40,883 nt of DNA, taken from Bacteroidaceae bacterium (GTDB taxonomy: Bacteria; Bacteroidota; Bacteroidia; Bacteroidales; Bacteroidaceae). Under the pieces are notes generated by a model. The model saw only the letters and a program-made list of their open reading frames with translations. It ran no database searches and was not told the DNA's origin. A program made the position numbers and the translations under genes. Location of the stretch: contig JAGCPB010000037.1 of NCBI GenBank assembly GCA_017642425.1, forward strand, positions 1-40,883, read 5' to 3'. This document shows, piece after piece, positions 1 through 8,711 of this stretch; the first letter of the stretch is position 1; each line of letters opens with the position of its first letter.

Positions 1-849
1 GGTATTCTTCATTACTATATCCTGCCAGAATGCCTTGTCCGGGTTTCCCTTCGCTGCCTGCACAAACTGCTCAAGTATGGGTTTCAACTCTTTTGCCCAC
101 TTGCCTGCACCAAGTTCCTGTAAACGGGCAGTCTTATCTACTATTGCTTGCCAATCATCAACTGTACCGGTCAGGGTGATTGAAGGGAAACCGCAACCGG
201 CATACATTATTATGAATTCAAAGAAAGATTTGGTGGTCTCCATCAGGACAATCTCTGATGCCATACGCTCTATTGTGCCGGTGGTTGAGAAATCGGCCGT
301 AATGAGTTTGGCCACATCATTTTTGGTGTTGGAATCAATCTGCTGGGCAAAACCGTCAACAATTGCGGTCCAATCAAAATCAGGATGATAGAGCGGATAT
401 CGTGACTGAACAATAAGGTCTATCTTTCCGTCAAAATCCACGAACTTGTCACGGAACTTTTCAGGGTCGGCATTAACGTCATGTGAGAACGCCTGGCTTA
501 TGAGCATCCAGATCACATCGGGTGATAGTGTTATGGGCCGATGATCGGCAAATGCCTGAACCATTCCGGTAAAGAACGGAGCATCGTCAGGCATCAAGGG
601 AGTATCCCAGAAACTGGCAGCGATATAACTGTTATCCAAGCCATAATAGGTTTCACGGCCTATACTTTTAAGCCTTTCTGCCTGCGATATCCAATTGAAA
701 TGTTCATTCTTTGGCTTGGGAAGATTCTCATCAACCACAAACGTTATGCTGCCCTGTTTCTGTTCAAGAATGCGGGCCTTATCGGCACTGGCGGTTGTGG
801 CTGCGCTTAACAGCAGCATTGCCAGCATGTATGTTTTTATCCTTCTCAT
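1..849 (-). CDS. DUF4419 family secreted protein, 3' end cut by window edge
   Basis: The frame is open from the ATG at 849 to base 1, 283 codons with no stop, so the C-terminus lies outside the window. The first 22 residues are a signal peptide (two Arg and a Lys, then a Leu/Ala/Met-rich core ending in TTASA), so the protein is exported. After it come blocks that I recognise as DUF4419: HRPITLSPDVIWMLISQAFS near residues 100-120, then a segment with STTGTIERMASEI, and a segment with AGCGFPSITLTGTVDDW. The family is found in bacteria and fungi and has no established biochemical function. A canonical promoter lies 25 bases upstream, so the gene is probably the first of its transcript. It diverges from the membrane protein at 1111. 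The family call is confident; the function is unknown. Confidence 0.82.
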   Translation of the reverse strand, partial: MRRIKTYMLAMLLLSAATTASADKARILEQKQGSITFVVDENLPKPKNEHFNWISQAERLKSIGRETYYGLDNSYIAASFWDTPLMPDDAPFFTGMVQAFADHRPITLSPDVIWMLISQAFSHDVNADPEKFRDKFVDFDGKIDLIVQSRYPLYHPDFDWTAIVDGFAQQIDSNTKNDVAKLITADFSTTGTIERMASEIVLMETTKSFFEFIIMYAGCGFPSITLTGTVDDWQAIVDKTARLQELGAGKWAKELKPILEQFVQAAKGNPDKAFWQDIVMKNT

Positions 850-873
850 AACTCATGCTATTTTGTTTGCTGG

Positions 874-905
874 CAAAAATAGTTCTCAAATAAACAATTG
901 CCAAA
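874..905 (-). promoter_or_regulatory. Bacteroidota-type promoter for the DUF4419 gene
   Basis: On the minus strand a TTTG -33 box (902-905) is followed after exactly 20 bases by TATTTTTG (874-881), a perfect TAnnTTTG -7 box. Transcription should start near 867, giving a leader of about 18 bases. The rest of the divergent spacer (906-1058) shows only a short TTCTTTC/GAAAGAA inverted repeat at 940-956 and no gene. Confidence 0.7.
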
Positions 906-1058
906 GATTAGGCGTTGCAAAAACGTTGCACTGAACAAGTTCTTTCTCAGAAAGAAAGGGTTTACTCATCACTCTATTCTGCCTTTCCTATAATAAAACG
1001 GCAAATTACTCAAAATGCGTCTTTGAAACATATAGAAAATGTTAAAAAGTAAAATTTG

Positions 1059-1090
1059 CTTGGATAATTGTTAAGCGTGCTTTACTTTTG
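1059..1090 (+). promoter_or_regulatory. Bacteroidota-type promoter for the membrane protein/XRE pair
   Basis: CTTG at 1059-1062 (one mismatch to TTTG) is followed after 20 bases by TACTTTTG at 1083-1090, an exact TAnnTTTG. It lies 20 bases ahead of the ATG at 1111 and supports that start. Confidence 0.68.
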
Positions 1091-1110
1091 TCGCATCAAA
1101 CTTTACAATT

Positions 1111-2169
1111 ATGAGAGATTACAAGAAACATTTGACTCTGCTGCCTCATAAATGGCAGAATGTGGGATTCGTGATGCTGGCCATTGTTGCCGTTTGCTTT
1201 GTGCCGTTTATTTGTTTGCGGGATCAATATGAAAGCCAGTTCTGGTACTTGTGTCTTTATTTTGCCGGTGACATCACTTTAAGCATTTCACTCTTTCTTG
1301 TCTGTTTTTCACAGGAAAAATATGAAGATGAGTACATTACTTCAGCACGTTACCGGGCACTTACAATCGTGGCTTACACCTTTATTGTGGGATGGGCAAT
1401 TGCCTCAATGATTAAAGGTGGCCCGACGCTTGGAAGGGGCGTCATTTCTTCTATCGGACAGATGGTTGGAGAGGAAGATTATTATAGAGACCTCATGACC
1501 ATGGCCAATACCCCGGCTGTATTAAGGGGAATATTCCTGATAGCTGCCTATATTTCAAACCTGGCTATCCTGCAGTTGTTCTATATCCTGCTTCTTAAGA
1601 TAATAGTACGTACAGGAAAAGGAATAGGATTTGAGTCTATTCTTCTGCCATACAGTTACAAGAAAACCGGTTGGTGGATACTGATCATTTCAGCAATACT
1701 GATACCAGCCGTGTTGTATTTTATCGGACATGTCCTGCCTGACAATATGGGCAATGTGATGGAACGTTCTGCCGACAGACAAGCCTTTATCAGGTTATAC
1801 GTAACTGTTTGCAGAATAATGGCTCCTATTCCATATGTAGGCATTCTATTTATTTGCCTGTCAAAAGAGAAGCAGGAGGATGAGTTTATACAGCACATCA
1901 GGGTCCGAATCCTGGCTTTCTTTGTAATTTACTATCTGGTAGCTATGTTTTTAAGGAAACATACTGATTTCTCTATACCCACATTGATTGCAATGAAAAC
2001 CCAAGGTACAGGATTGAGGGGTATCGCTTTTACCACCTATTCAGTTATGTTACGTATAGGAGGACTTCTTGGTAGACTGACATGGGTTCCATTGGTATCA
2101 GTCGTATATGCGCTTGTGTTAAAGAAAGTATTGTCTAAGAACTTAACTGAGAGCAGCAATGAAGAATAA
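1111..2169 (+). CDS. Multi-pass membrane protein with internal duplication, paired with an XRE regulator
   Basis: The 352-residue protein has about eight hydrophobic segments, roughly at residues 18-36, 45-66, 84-101, 138-165, 187-209, 228-250, 266-281 and 318-338. Both halves carry the same cytoplasmic motif: SQEKYEDEYITSARYRAL at 67-84 and SKEKQEDEFIQHIRVRIL at 251-268, each directly after a membrane segment. The protein is therefore a duplicated and fused form of a roughly 170-residue unit. No enzymatic motif is visible. Its last 11 bases overlap the start of a 62-residue XRE regulator. Small membrane protein plus tiny HTH protein is a recurrent gene pair in Bacteroidota and Firmicutes (DUF2975/YozG-like), so signalling from membrane to regulator is a reasonable inference, not a demonstrated role. 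Confidence 0.75.
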   Translation: MRDYKKHLTLLPHKWQNVGFVMLAIVAVCFVPFICLRDQYESQFWYLCLYFAGDITLSISLFLVCFSQEKYEDEYITSARYRALTIVAYTFIVGWAIASMIKGGPTLGRGVISSIGQMVGEEDYYRDLMTMANTPAVLRGIFLIAAYISNLAILQLFYILLLKIIVRTGKGIGFESILLPYSYKKTGWWILIISAILIPAVLYFIGHVLPDNMGNVMERSADRQAFIRLYVTVCRIMAPIPYVGILFICLSKEKQEDEFIQHIRVRILAFFVIYYLVAMFLRKHTDFSIPTLIAMKTQGTGLRGIAFTTYSVMLRIGGLLGRLTWVPLVSVVYALVLKKVLSKNLTESSNEE

Positions 2170-2347
2170 CATACGTGTAGAGAGGGCAATCCTCAGGATT
2201 TCCCAGCAGGATCTGGCAAACGCCATAGGCGTATCGCGCCAGACTATATTTGCCATCGAGAACGGCAAGTTCATCCCTTCAACAGAACTCGCCTTGAAGC
2301 TTTCCGCCTACTTTGGCAAGAGCGTAAACGATCTGTTCCAGCTGTAA
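2159..2347 (+). CDS. Small XRE-family (Cro/CI-like) helix-turn-helix regulator
   Basis: The whole 62-residue protein is one HTH domain. RISQQDLANAIGVSRQTIFA is helices 2 and 3, followed by IENGKFIPSTELALKLSAYF and the closing helix ending VNDLFQL. It resembles the YozG-type stand-alone regulators that are encoded next to membrane proteins. Its ATG lies inside the end of the membrane-protein gene in another frame with an 11-base overlap, so the two are probably translationally coupled. The gene ends one base before the convergent carB stop codon, with no terminator visible between them. Confidence 0.85.
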   Translation: MKNNIRVERAILRISQQDLANAIGVSRQTIFAIENGKFIPSTELALKLSAYFGKSVNDLFQL

Positions 2348-2348
2348 T

Positions 2349-5300
2349 TTATACGTACTCGTCTATGCGCTTTATGGCCAGACCATCAACTCCTATCTTG
2401 CAGAAGGCGTAGATGAAGGCACTTGCCTGACGGGCGTTGGTAATAAGCGGGATGTTGAAATCAACCGCCGTACGCCTTATCTGATAGCCGTTCTGGAGCT
2501 CACGCGCCGTATTGTTCTTGGGAATGTTTATGGCCAGGTCTATCTTGCCGCCGCGCATATAGTCAATAACATTAGGCTTCTCGTCCGAATCCGGCCAGTG
2601 CAGCACCTCCTGCACCTTAACTCCGTTCTCCTCAAGGAAATGAGCCGTACCGCTTGTAGCGTAGATTTTATAGCCGTAATCATCAAGAATACGTGCTGCA
2701 TCCAGCAGGTCAATCTTTGACTTTGTGGGGCCAGATGACAGCAGGATTCCCTTCTCCTTGGACGGAACGCGTGTTCCTACCGATATCATACTCTTGAGCA
2801 GAGCCTCGTGATAATTGTCACCTATGCAGGCAACCTCACCCGTCGATGCCATATCCACTCCCAGTATTGGATCAGCCTTGAGAAGACGCGCAAACGAGAA
2901 CTGTGAGCACTTCACGCCCACATAATCGATGTCCGCAAACGTCTTGCCAAATGGCTCAACCTCACGGCCCAGCATAATCTCCGTAGCCATACCTATGAAG
3001 TTGAACTTGGTGATCTTACTTACGAACGGGAAGCTGCGTGAAGCACGAAGGTTGCATTCGATAACCTTTATGCTGTTTTCCTTAGCCAGGAACTGGATAT
3101 TGAACGGTCCCGATATGTTCAGGGCACCTGCAATCTTCTTGGATATCTTCTTGATCTGACGTATAGTCTCGTAGTAGAGCTTCTGTGCCGGGAATACCAC
3201 CGTAGCATCGCCTGAATGCACGCCGGCAAACTCAATGTGCTCACTGATGGCGTAGCACTTGATAACACCATTCTGGGCCACAGCATCAATCTCAACCTCC
3301 TTGGCGCGCTGCAGGAACTCGGTCACCACAACCGGATGCTCCTGGCTCACCACAGCGGCATTATTGAGCGCGGTCTCAAGCTCCGCACGGTCACTTACCA
3401 CACGCATGGCGGCACCGGAGAGCACGTATGACGGGCGGATAAGCACAGGCAGCCCCACCTCATCCACAAAGCTCCAGATATCATCCATGCTGGTAAGCTC
3501 TTTCCAGCGCGGCTGGTCAATACCCAGCGAGTCACACATCTCCGAGAACTTCTGACGGTCCTCGGCCATATCGATTGACTTGGCCGATGTTCCCAGGATA
3601 TTGATTCCCTCATGATCCAGCAGCAGAGCCAGGTTGTTTGGAATCTGACCGCCGGTTGATACAATCACGCCCTTGGGAGCCTCCATATCGCAAATGTCAA
3701 GCACACGCTCAAGCGTCAATTCATCAAAAAACAGGCGGTCACAAGTATCGTAGTCAGTACTTACGGTCTCAGGATTGTAGTTGATCATGACAGCCCTGTA
3801 ACCCATCTCCTGAATCTTCTTGACGGCAGCCACACCGCACCAGTCAAACTCAACTGATGAACCTATGCGGTAAGCACCGCTACCCAAAACGATCACGGAC
3901 TTTCCGTCCTGCTCAAACTGGACATCATTCTCAGTTCCGTTATAAGTAATGTACAGGTAGTTTGTAAATGCCGGATACTCGCCTGCCAGCGTATCAATCT
4001 GCTTAACGACAGGCAGAATGCCCAGACCTTTACGGTACTTGCGAACTGCAGCCTGTTTCTCATGCGGATTCATTTTATCGCCGGCAATGCAGATCTTACC
4101 TATCTGATAGTCGCTGAATCCCATGCATTTGGCCTCACGCAGCAGATCCTCCGAAACCTTTTCAAGACTACCGGCAGCAGCCAGCTGCTCCTTGATATTA
4201 TGAATGTTTGCCAGGCGGCACAGGAACCACTTGTCAATCTTGGTCAGCTCATGCAGCTTATCTACGGTATAACACTGCGCAAAAGCCAGCTCAATGGCCG
4301 GCAGACGGCGGTCGGTAGGATTCACCAATTCTGCCTCAATATCGGGCACATGCACGTTGTTGCACACAAATCCGTGCAGTCCCTGCCCAATCATACGCAT
4401 ACCCTTCTGGATTGCCTCCTCAAAGGTTCGTCCTATGGACATAATCTCTCCCACAGACTTCATGCTGGAGCCAATCAGACGTGACACGCCCTCAAACTTA
4501 CCCAGGTCCCAACGCGGAATCTTGCACACCACATAGTCCAGGGCTGGCTCAAAGCAGGCCGATGTAACCTTTGTCACAGAGTTTGGAATCTCATCCAAAC
4601 CGTAGCCCAGACCCAGTTTTGCAGCCACAAATGCCAGCGGATAACCGGTAGCCTTTGATGCCAGGGCCGATGAGCGGCTCAATCGGGCATTAACCTCAAT
4701 CACGCGGTAATCATCAGAATTGGGATCCAGGGCATACTGGACGTTGCACTCTCCCACTATACCCACGTGGCGGATTATATCAATTGCTATGCGGCGCAGC
4801 TTGTGATACTCGTGGTCGCTCAGAGTCTGTGACGGAGCCACAACCACACTCTCGCCGGTATGTATGCCCAGCGGGTCAAAGTTCTCCATGTTGCAGACCG
4901 TGATGCAGTTGTCATAACGGTCACGTACAACCTCGTACTCAATCTCCTTCCAGCCCTTGAGTGACTCCTCAACCAGGATCTGCGGAGAATATGAGAATGC
5001 CGATGCAGCAACCTTCTTAAGTTCCTCGTCATTAGAGCAGAATCCGGAACCCAGACCGCCCAGAGTATAGGCAGCACGTACGATTACAGGATAACCAATC
5101 TCCTTAACAACTTTAAGAGCCTCCTCCATATTGTTTACAGCCTCGCTGCGCGGGGTCTTCACGTTGATGGAGTGCATCATATCGGCAAACAGCTCACGGT
5201 CCTCGGTATTGATTATAGCCTGAACCGGAGTGCCCAGCACCTTGATGCCGTATTTCTCCAGTATGCCGCTCTTGTAGAGCTCCACGCCGCAGTTAAGGGC

Positions 5301-5585
5301 CGTCTGGCCGCCGAATGCAAGCATAATGCCGTCGGGCTTTTCTTTCTGGATTACCTTCTCCACAAATGCGGGGGTTATGGGCAGATAATAGATGGCATCG
5401 GCCACACCCTCGGATGTCTGGACCGTTGCCACGTTGGGGTTTATAAGTATCGTGAACTTGCCGTCCTCACGCAGCGCCTTCAGGGCCTGCGAACCGGAAT
5501 AGTCAAACTCACCTGACTGTCCTATCTTGAGTGCTCCTGAACCCAGCACAAGTACTCTCTTTACATCTTCCATAGCATCATTCAT
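2349..5585 (-). CDS. carB: Carbamoyl-phosphate synthase (glutamine-hydrolysing), large subunit
   Basis: At 1078 residues this matches the usual length of about 1070. It uses two ATP, bicarbonate and the ammonia channelled from CarA to make carbamoyl phosphate for arginine and pyrimidine synthesis. The two homologous synthetase halves are visible. Each starts with a VLGSGA/RIG(Q/S) block (LVLGSGALKIGQSGEFDYSG near 13 and VLGSGAYRIGSSVEFDW near 570) and carries an ATP-grasp domain (about 130-340 and 680-870). The C-terminal 140 residues form the MGS-like allosteric domain (SSGPTKSKIDLLDAARIL, YATSGTAHFL, NARQASAFIYAF). The start codon overlaps the carA stop as ATGA (5582-5585), indicating translational coupling. 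An alternative in-frame start is Met5 (5573). It is the last gene of the nitrogen run and converges on the XRE gene. Confidence 0.97.
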   Translation of the reverse strand: MNDAMEDVKRVLVLGSGALKIGQSGEFDYSGSQALKALREDGKFTILINPNVATVQTSEGVADAIYYLPITPAFVEKVIQKEKPDGIMLAFGGQTALNCGVELYKSGILEKYGIKVLGTPVQAIINTEDRELFADMMHSINVKTPRSEAVNNMEEALKVVKEIGYPVIVRAAYTLGGLGSGFCSNDEELKKVAASAFSYSPQILVEESLKGWKEIEYEVVRDRYDNCITVCNMENFDPLGIHTGESVVVAPSQTLSDHEYHKLRRIAIDIIRHVGIVGECNVQYALDPNSDDYRVIEVNARLSRSSALASKATGYPLAFVAAKLGLGYGLDEIPNSVTKVTSACFEPALDYVVCKIPRWDLGKFEGVSRLIGSSMKSVGEIMSIGRTFEEAIQKGMRMIGQGLHGFVCNNVHVPDIEAELVNPTDRRLPAIELAFAQCYTVDKLHELTKIDKWFLCRLANIHNIKEQLAAAGSLEKVSEDLLREAKCMGFSDYQIGKICIAGDKMNPHEKQAAVRKYRKGLGILPVVKQIDTLAGEYPAFTNYLYITYNGTENDVQFEQDGKSVIVLGSGAYRIGSSVEFDWCGVAAVKKIQEMGYRAVMINYNPETVSTDYDTCDRLFFDELTLERVLDICDMEAPKGVIVSTGGQIPNNLALLLDHEGINILGTSAKSIDMAEDRQKFSEMCDSLGIDQPRWKELTSMDDIWSFVDEVGLPVLIRPSYVLSGAAMRVVSDRAELETALNNAAVVSQEHPVVVTEFLQRAKEVEIDAVAQNGVIKCYAISEHIEFAGVHSGDATVVFPAQKLYYETIRQIKKISKKIAGALNISGPFNIQFLAKENSIKVIECNLRASRSFPFVSKITKFNFIGMATEIMLGREVEPFGKTFADIDYVGVKCSQFSFARLLKADPILGVDMASTGEVACIGDNYHEALLKSMISVGTRVPSKEKGILLSSGPTKSKIDLLDAARILDDYGYKIYATSGTAHFLEENGVKVQEVLHWPDSDEKPNVIDYMRGGKIDLAINIPKNNTARELQNGYQIRRTAVDFNIPLITNARQASAFIYAFCKIGVDGLAIKRIDEYV

Positions 5586-6661
5586 TTCTTAGAGTAATTA
5601 ATCATATTCTCCACAAACATACCGAACAGATTGCCTGTATCGGTAGGTCCGCTTGATGCCTCCGGATGAAACTGTGTCGAGAAGAAGGGTTTTGACTTGT
5701 GCTTTATACCCTCGTTCGTTCCGTCGTTAAGATTCTCGAACATACGCTCCCAGTCTGCGGGAAGCGTGCTGTCATCTATGGCAAAACCGTGGTTCTGCGA
5801 TGTCACAAAGCACTTATGGGTGCCGGGAATGCGTACTGTCTGGTTGTGTCCGCGGTGTCCGTACTTGAGTTTGTAGGTCTTTGCTCCTGCGGCAAGCGCC
5901 AGCAGCTGATTGCCCAGGCAGATACCCATGATGGGCCTGTCCTGCTGCAGAGCCTTGCGTATGTTTGCTATTGTCTCGGTGCACATGGCAGGGTCACCGG
6001 GGCCGTTTGATATGAACAGGCCGTCGTAATCCTCGCCGCTGAAATCATAGTTCCAGGGCACGCGCTTAATCTGTACGTTGTAGTCCAGCAGACAGCGCAG
6101 AATGTTGTTCTTCATGCCGCAATCCACCATCAGGACCTTATACTTACCATTTCCGTAGTGCTTTATCTCGGGGCACGACACCTGAGCCACCAGATTGTCC
6201 TTGTTGGGATCATAGAACGGTATATCTTCATCACCGAATACTATCTTGCCCAGCATGGCTCCTTTCTCGCGCAGACGCTTGGTTAGGGCTCTTGTATCAA
6301 TACCATAGATTCCGGGAACCTCCCATTTCTTGAGCCACTCGCCCAAACTCTTGGCGGAGTCCCAGTGGCTGTATTCGGCCGAATACTGTGCAATTACCAG
6401 TGCCGAGCACTGGATCCTGTCGGATTCGTAGAACTTTGATATTCCGTTTACTGTCTCGTCACCGGGCACTCCGTAGTTGCCTATCAGCGGGAATGTGGGG
6501 ACCAGGATCTGGCCTTTGTATGACGGGTCGCTCAAACTCTCCGGATAGCCCGTCATAGCCGTATAGAAGACAAGTTCGCCCGATACGGATTTCTCAAATC
6601 CGAACGAGCGACCTTTGTAACGGGTTCCGTCCTCAAGTATAAGAACTGCTTCTCTCTCCAT
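5582..6661 (-). CDS. carA: Carbamoyl-phosphate synthase, small (glutamine amidotransferase) subunit
   Basis: The 359-residue protein hydrolyses glutamine and passes ammonia to CarB. The N-terminal CPSase_sm domain (AVLILEDGTRYKGRSFGFEKS, then FYTAMTGYPE) fills about residues 1-150. A class I amidotransferase follows, with the nucleophile elbow MGICLGNQLLAL holding the catalytic Cys and the His/Glu pair in TQFHPEASSGPTDT near 335. The ATG at 6661 shares one base with the dapL stop (TAATG), and the stop overlaps carB, so dapL-carA-carB are almost certainly cotranscribed and translationally coupled. Confidence 0.97.
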   Translation of the reverse strand: MEREAVLILEDGTRYKGRSFGFEKSVSGELVFYTAMTGYPESLSDPSYKGQILVPTFPLIGNYGVPGDETVNGISKFYESDRIQCSALVIAQYSAEYSHWDSAKSLGEWLKKWEVPGIYGIDTRALTKRLREKGAMLGKIVFGDEDIPFYDPNKDNLVAQVSCPEIKHYGNGKYKVLMVDCGMKNNILRCLLDYNVQIKRVPWNYDFSGEDYDGLFISNGPGDPAMCTETIANIRKALQQDRPIMGICLGNQLLALAAGAKTYKLKYGHRGHNQTVRIPGTHKCFVTSQNHGFAIDDSTLPADWERMFENLNDGTNEGIKHKSKPFFSTQFHPEASSGPTDTGNLFGMFVENMINYSKK

Positions 6662-7863
6662 TATTTCTTCAACAAATTCTTTATTCTTTCCATTGCTTCA
6701 ATTGTACGCTGTCGGTCGGCAAATGAGGTTATACGGAAATATCCTTCACCTGCCGGGCCGAATCCGCTTCCTGGAGTTACCACAACCTGTGCCTTTTCAA
6801 GCAGAAGGTCAAATAACTCCCAGGAACTCATTCCGTTGGGAGTTTTGGCCCAGATGTAGGGGGCGTTTTCTCCTCCTTGCGGCTCCAGGCCTACTTCATC
6901 CATACTCTTTCTTATTATGCGAGCGGTCTCCAGATAGTAGTCTATAGTTGCCTTTGTCTCTGCACGTCCCTCCTCCGAGTAAACTGCAAGGGCTCCTTTC
7001 TGGGAGATATATGAGGCACCGTTGAACTTACAGCTTTGACGGCGCTCCCACATGGCATTCAGGTTGGCCTTTCCGCCCTTTCCATCTGACACCATAAGTT
7101 CCTGTGGGATAACGGCATAACCGCATCTTACTCCAGTAAATCCTGCCGTCTTTGAGAAGCTGCGGAACTCTATTGCGCAGTTCCTTGCTCCCTCAATCTC
7201 GTAGATTGAATGGGGTATCTGCGGGTCGCATATGAATGCTTCGTAGGCCGAATCGTACATGATCAGAGCACCGTTCTGCAGGGCCCAATCAACCCACTGT
7301 TTCAGCTTGCTGCGGGTTATTACGGCACCGGTGGGATTATTCGGGTAGCAAAGATACACAACATCGAACTTTTCCTTTGGGATATCGCCCGTAAATCCGT
7401 TCCCGGCATTACAGGTTATGTATTTTATCTCATTGCCGCGCATCAGGTTGGTATCCACATATACCGGATATACCGGGTCTGTAATACCTATAAGCGACCC
7501 GGGAGTAAGGATATCACCTATATTGCCCGTGTCGCTTTTGGCTCCGTCATTAATGAAAATGTCATCGGGGTTCATCTGTACCCCCAGCGGTGCGTAATCA
7601 CCTTTCACTATGGCCTCCCTTAGCCAGAGATAGCCACGCTCGGGGCCGTAGCCGTGAAAGGTCTCCGGTGCAGCACAGTCATCTACGGCCTGGTGCATCG
7701 CCTTGATTACGGCAGGAGCCAGCGGACGTGTAACGTCACCTATTCCCATACGGATTATATCGGCCTGGGGATGGGCCTCGCTGTAAGCCGCTACCCTCTT
7801 GGCGATATCCAGAAACAGATATCTCTCTGGCAGACGGCTAAAGTTTATGTTTGCTTGTGGCAT
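6661..7863 (-). CDS. dapL: LL-diaminopimelate aminotransferase
   Basis: This 400-residue fold-type I PLP enzyme converts tetrahydrodipicolinate to LL-diaminopimelate in one step with glutamate as amino donor, bypassing the succinylase and acetylase routes. Diagnostic features are the N-terminus with INFSRLPERYLF, the IRMGIGDVTRPL block, YPNNPTGA for cofactor binding, and SFSKTAGFTGVRCGYAVIP containing the Schiff-base lysine (SKT). The DapL-type N-terminus separates it from generic aspartate aminotransferases. It lies 5 bases downstream of dapF, the next enzyme of the pathway. Its placement after gltBD fits its glutamate demand. Confidence 0.95.
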   Translation of the reverse strand: MPQANINFSRLPERYLFLDIAKRVAAYSEAHPQADIIRMGIGDVTRPLAPAVIKAMHQAVDDCAAPETFHGYGPERGYLWLREAIVKGDYAPLGVQMNPDDIFINDGAKSDTGNIGDILTPGSLIGITDPVYPVYVDTNLMRGNEIKYITCNAGNGFTGDIPKEKFDVVYLCYPNNPTGAVITRSKLKQWVDWALQNGALIMYDSAYEAFICDPQIPHSIYEIEGARNCAIEFRSFSKTAGFTGVRCGYAVIPQELMVSDGKGGKANLNAMWERRQSCKFNGASYISQKGALAVYSEEGRAETKATIDYYLETARIIRKSMDEVGLEPQGGENAPYIWAKTPNGMSSWELFDLLLEKAQVVVTPGSGFGPAGEGYFRITSFADRQRTIEAMERIKNLLKK

Positions 7864-7868
7864 ATATA

Positions 7869-8708
7869 TCAGATTTCTATCTTTCCTTCATAAACCAGGT
7901 TGGCATCGCCGGTCATAAGGACCTCCTTGGTATCTGGGTCCCATGATACGGTGAGCGCTCCGCCATCCATAATCACCTCACAACCAGTAGGATCGGTGTA
8001 TCCCTGCATGGCCGATGCCACCGCCGTTGCGCAGGCACCCGTACCGCAGGCGCAGGTAATGCCGCTTCCGCGCTCCCAAACGCGCATACGTATATGATTG
8101 CGGTCCAGAACCTGTGCAAACTCTATGTTTGCGCGGTTGGGGAACATGGGGTTACGCTCCATAAGCGGACCCACACTGGCCACCGGGGCCTTCTCGGCAT
8201 TCTTTACGAACATGACCAGATGAGGATTGCCCATATTTATTGCGGTGCATACGGTAGGACCTTCACCCACATTCAGAGTCTCACCAACCAGCGTTCCGGC
8301 TCCGTGCTTTACATTGAGCGGAACTCCTGCGCCCATACCTACGGTCACGGACTCAATCCTGCCGTCAGCACCTGGATGTAGAGACAGTTTCTTTATACCT
8401 GAAAGTGTCTCTAAAGTGATTTCAGTCTTGGTGGTTAATCCCTTATCATACACATACTTACCAACACAGCGCGAACCATTTCCGCACATCATTGCCTCGG
8501 ACCCGTCGGCGTTGAAGATACGCATGCTGAAATCAGCTTTCTGCGAGCGTCCTATCAGGATAATGCCGTCAGAACCGATGCCTTTGTGGCGGTCACTCCA
8601 CAGTATGGATAGCTTATCGGGATTGGGCAAAACGGTATCCATGACATTGACATAGATATAGTCATTGCCCAGACCGTGCATCTTGCTGAATTCCACTACT
8701 CTACCCAT
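7869..8708 (-). CDS. dapF: Diaminopimelate epimerase
   Basis: The 279-residue cofactor-independent epimerase converts LL- to meso-diaminopimelate for lysine and peptidoglycan. Both catalytic cysteines sit in their standard contexts: [13 protein letters not shown] near residues 73-85 and [18 protein letters not shown] near 215-235. The N-terminus contains [15 protein letters not shown], which is typical, so the start at 8708 is well supported. The gene begins 3 bases after the gltD stop and ends 5 bases before dapL. Confidence 0.96.
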   Translation of the reverse strand: MGRVVEFSKMHGLGNDYIYVNVMDTVLPNPDKLSILWSDRHKGIGSDGIILIGRSQKADFSMRIFNADGSEAMMCGNGSRCVGKYVYDKGLTTKTEITLETLSGIKKLSLHPGADGRIESVTVGMGAGVPLNVKHGAGTLVGETLNVGEGPTVCTAINMGNPHLVMFVKNAEKAPVASVGPLMERNPMFPNRANIEFAQVLDRNHIRMRVWERGSGITCACGTGACATAVASAMQGYTDPTGCEVIMDGGALTVSWDPDTKEVLMTGDANLVYEGKIEI

Positions 8709-8711
8709 CGT

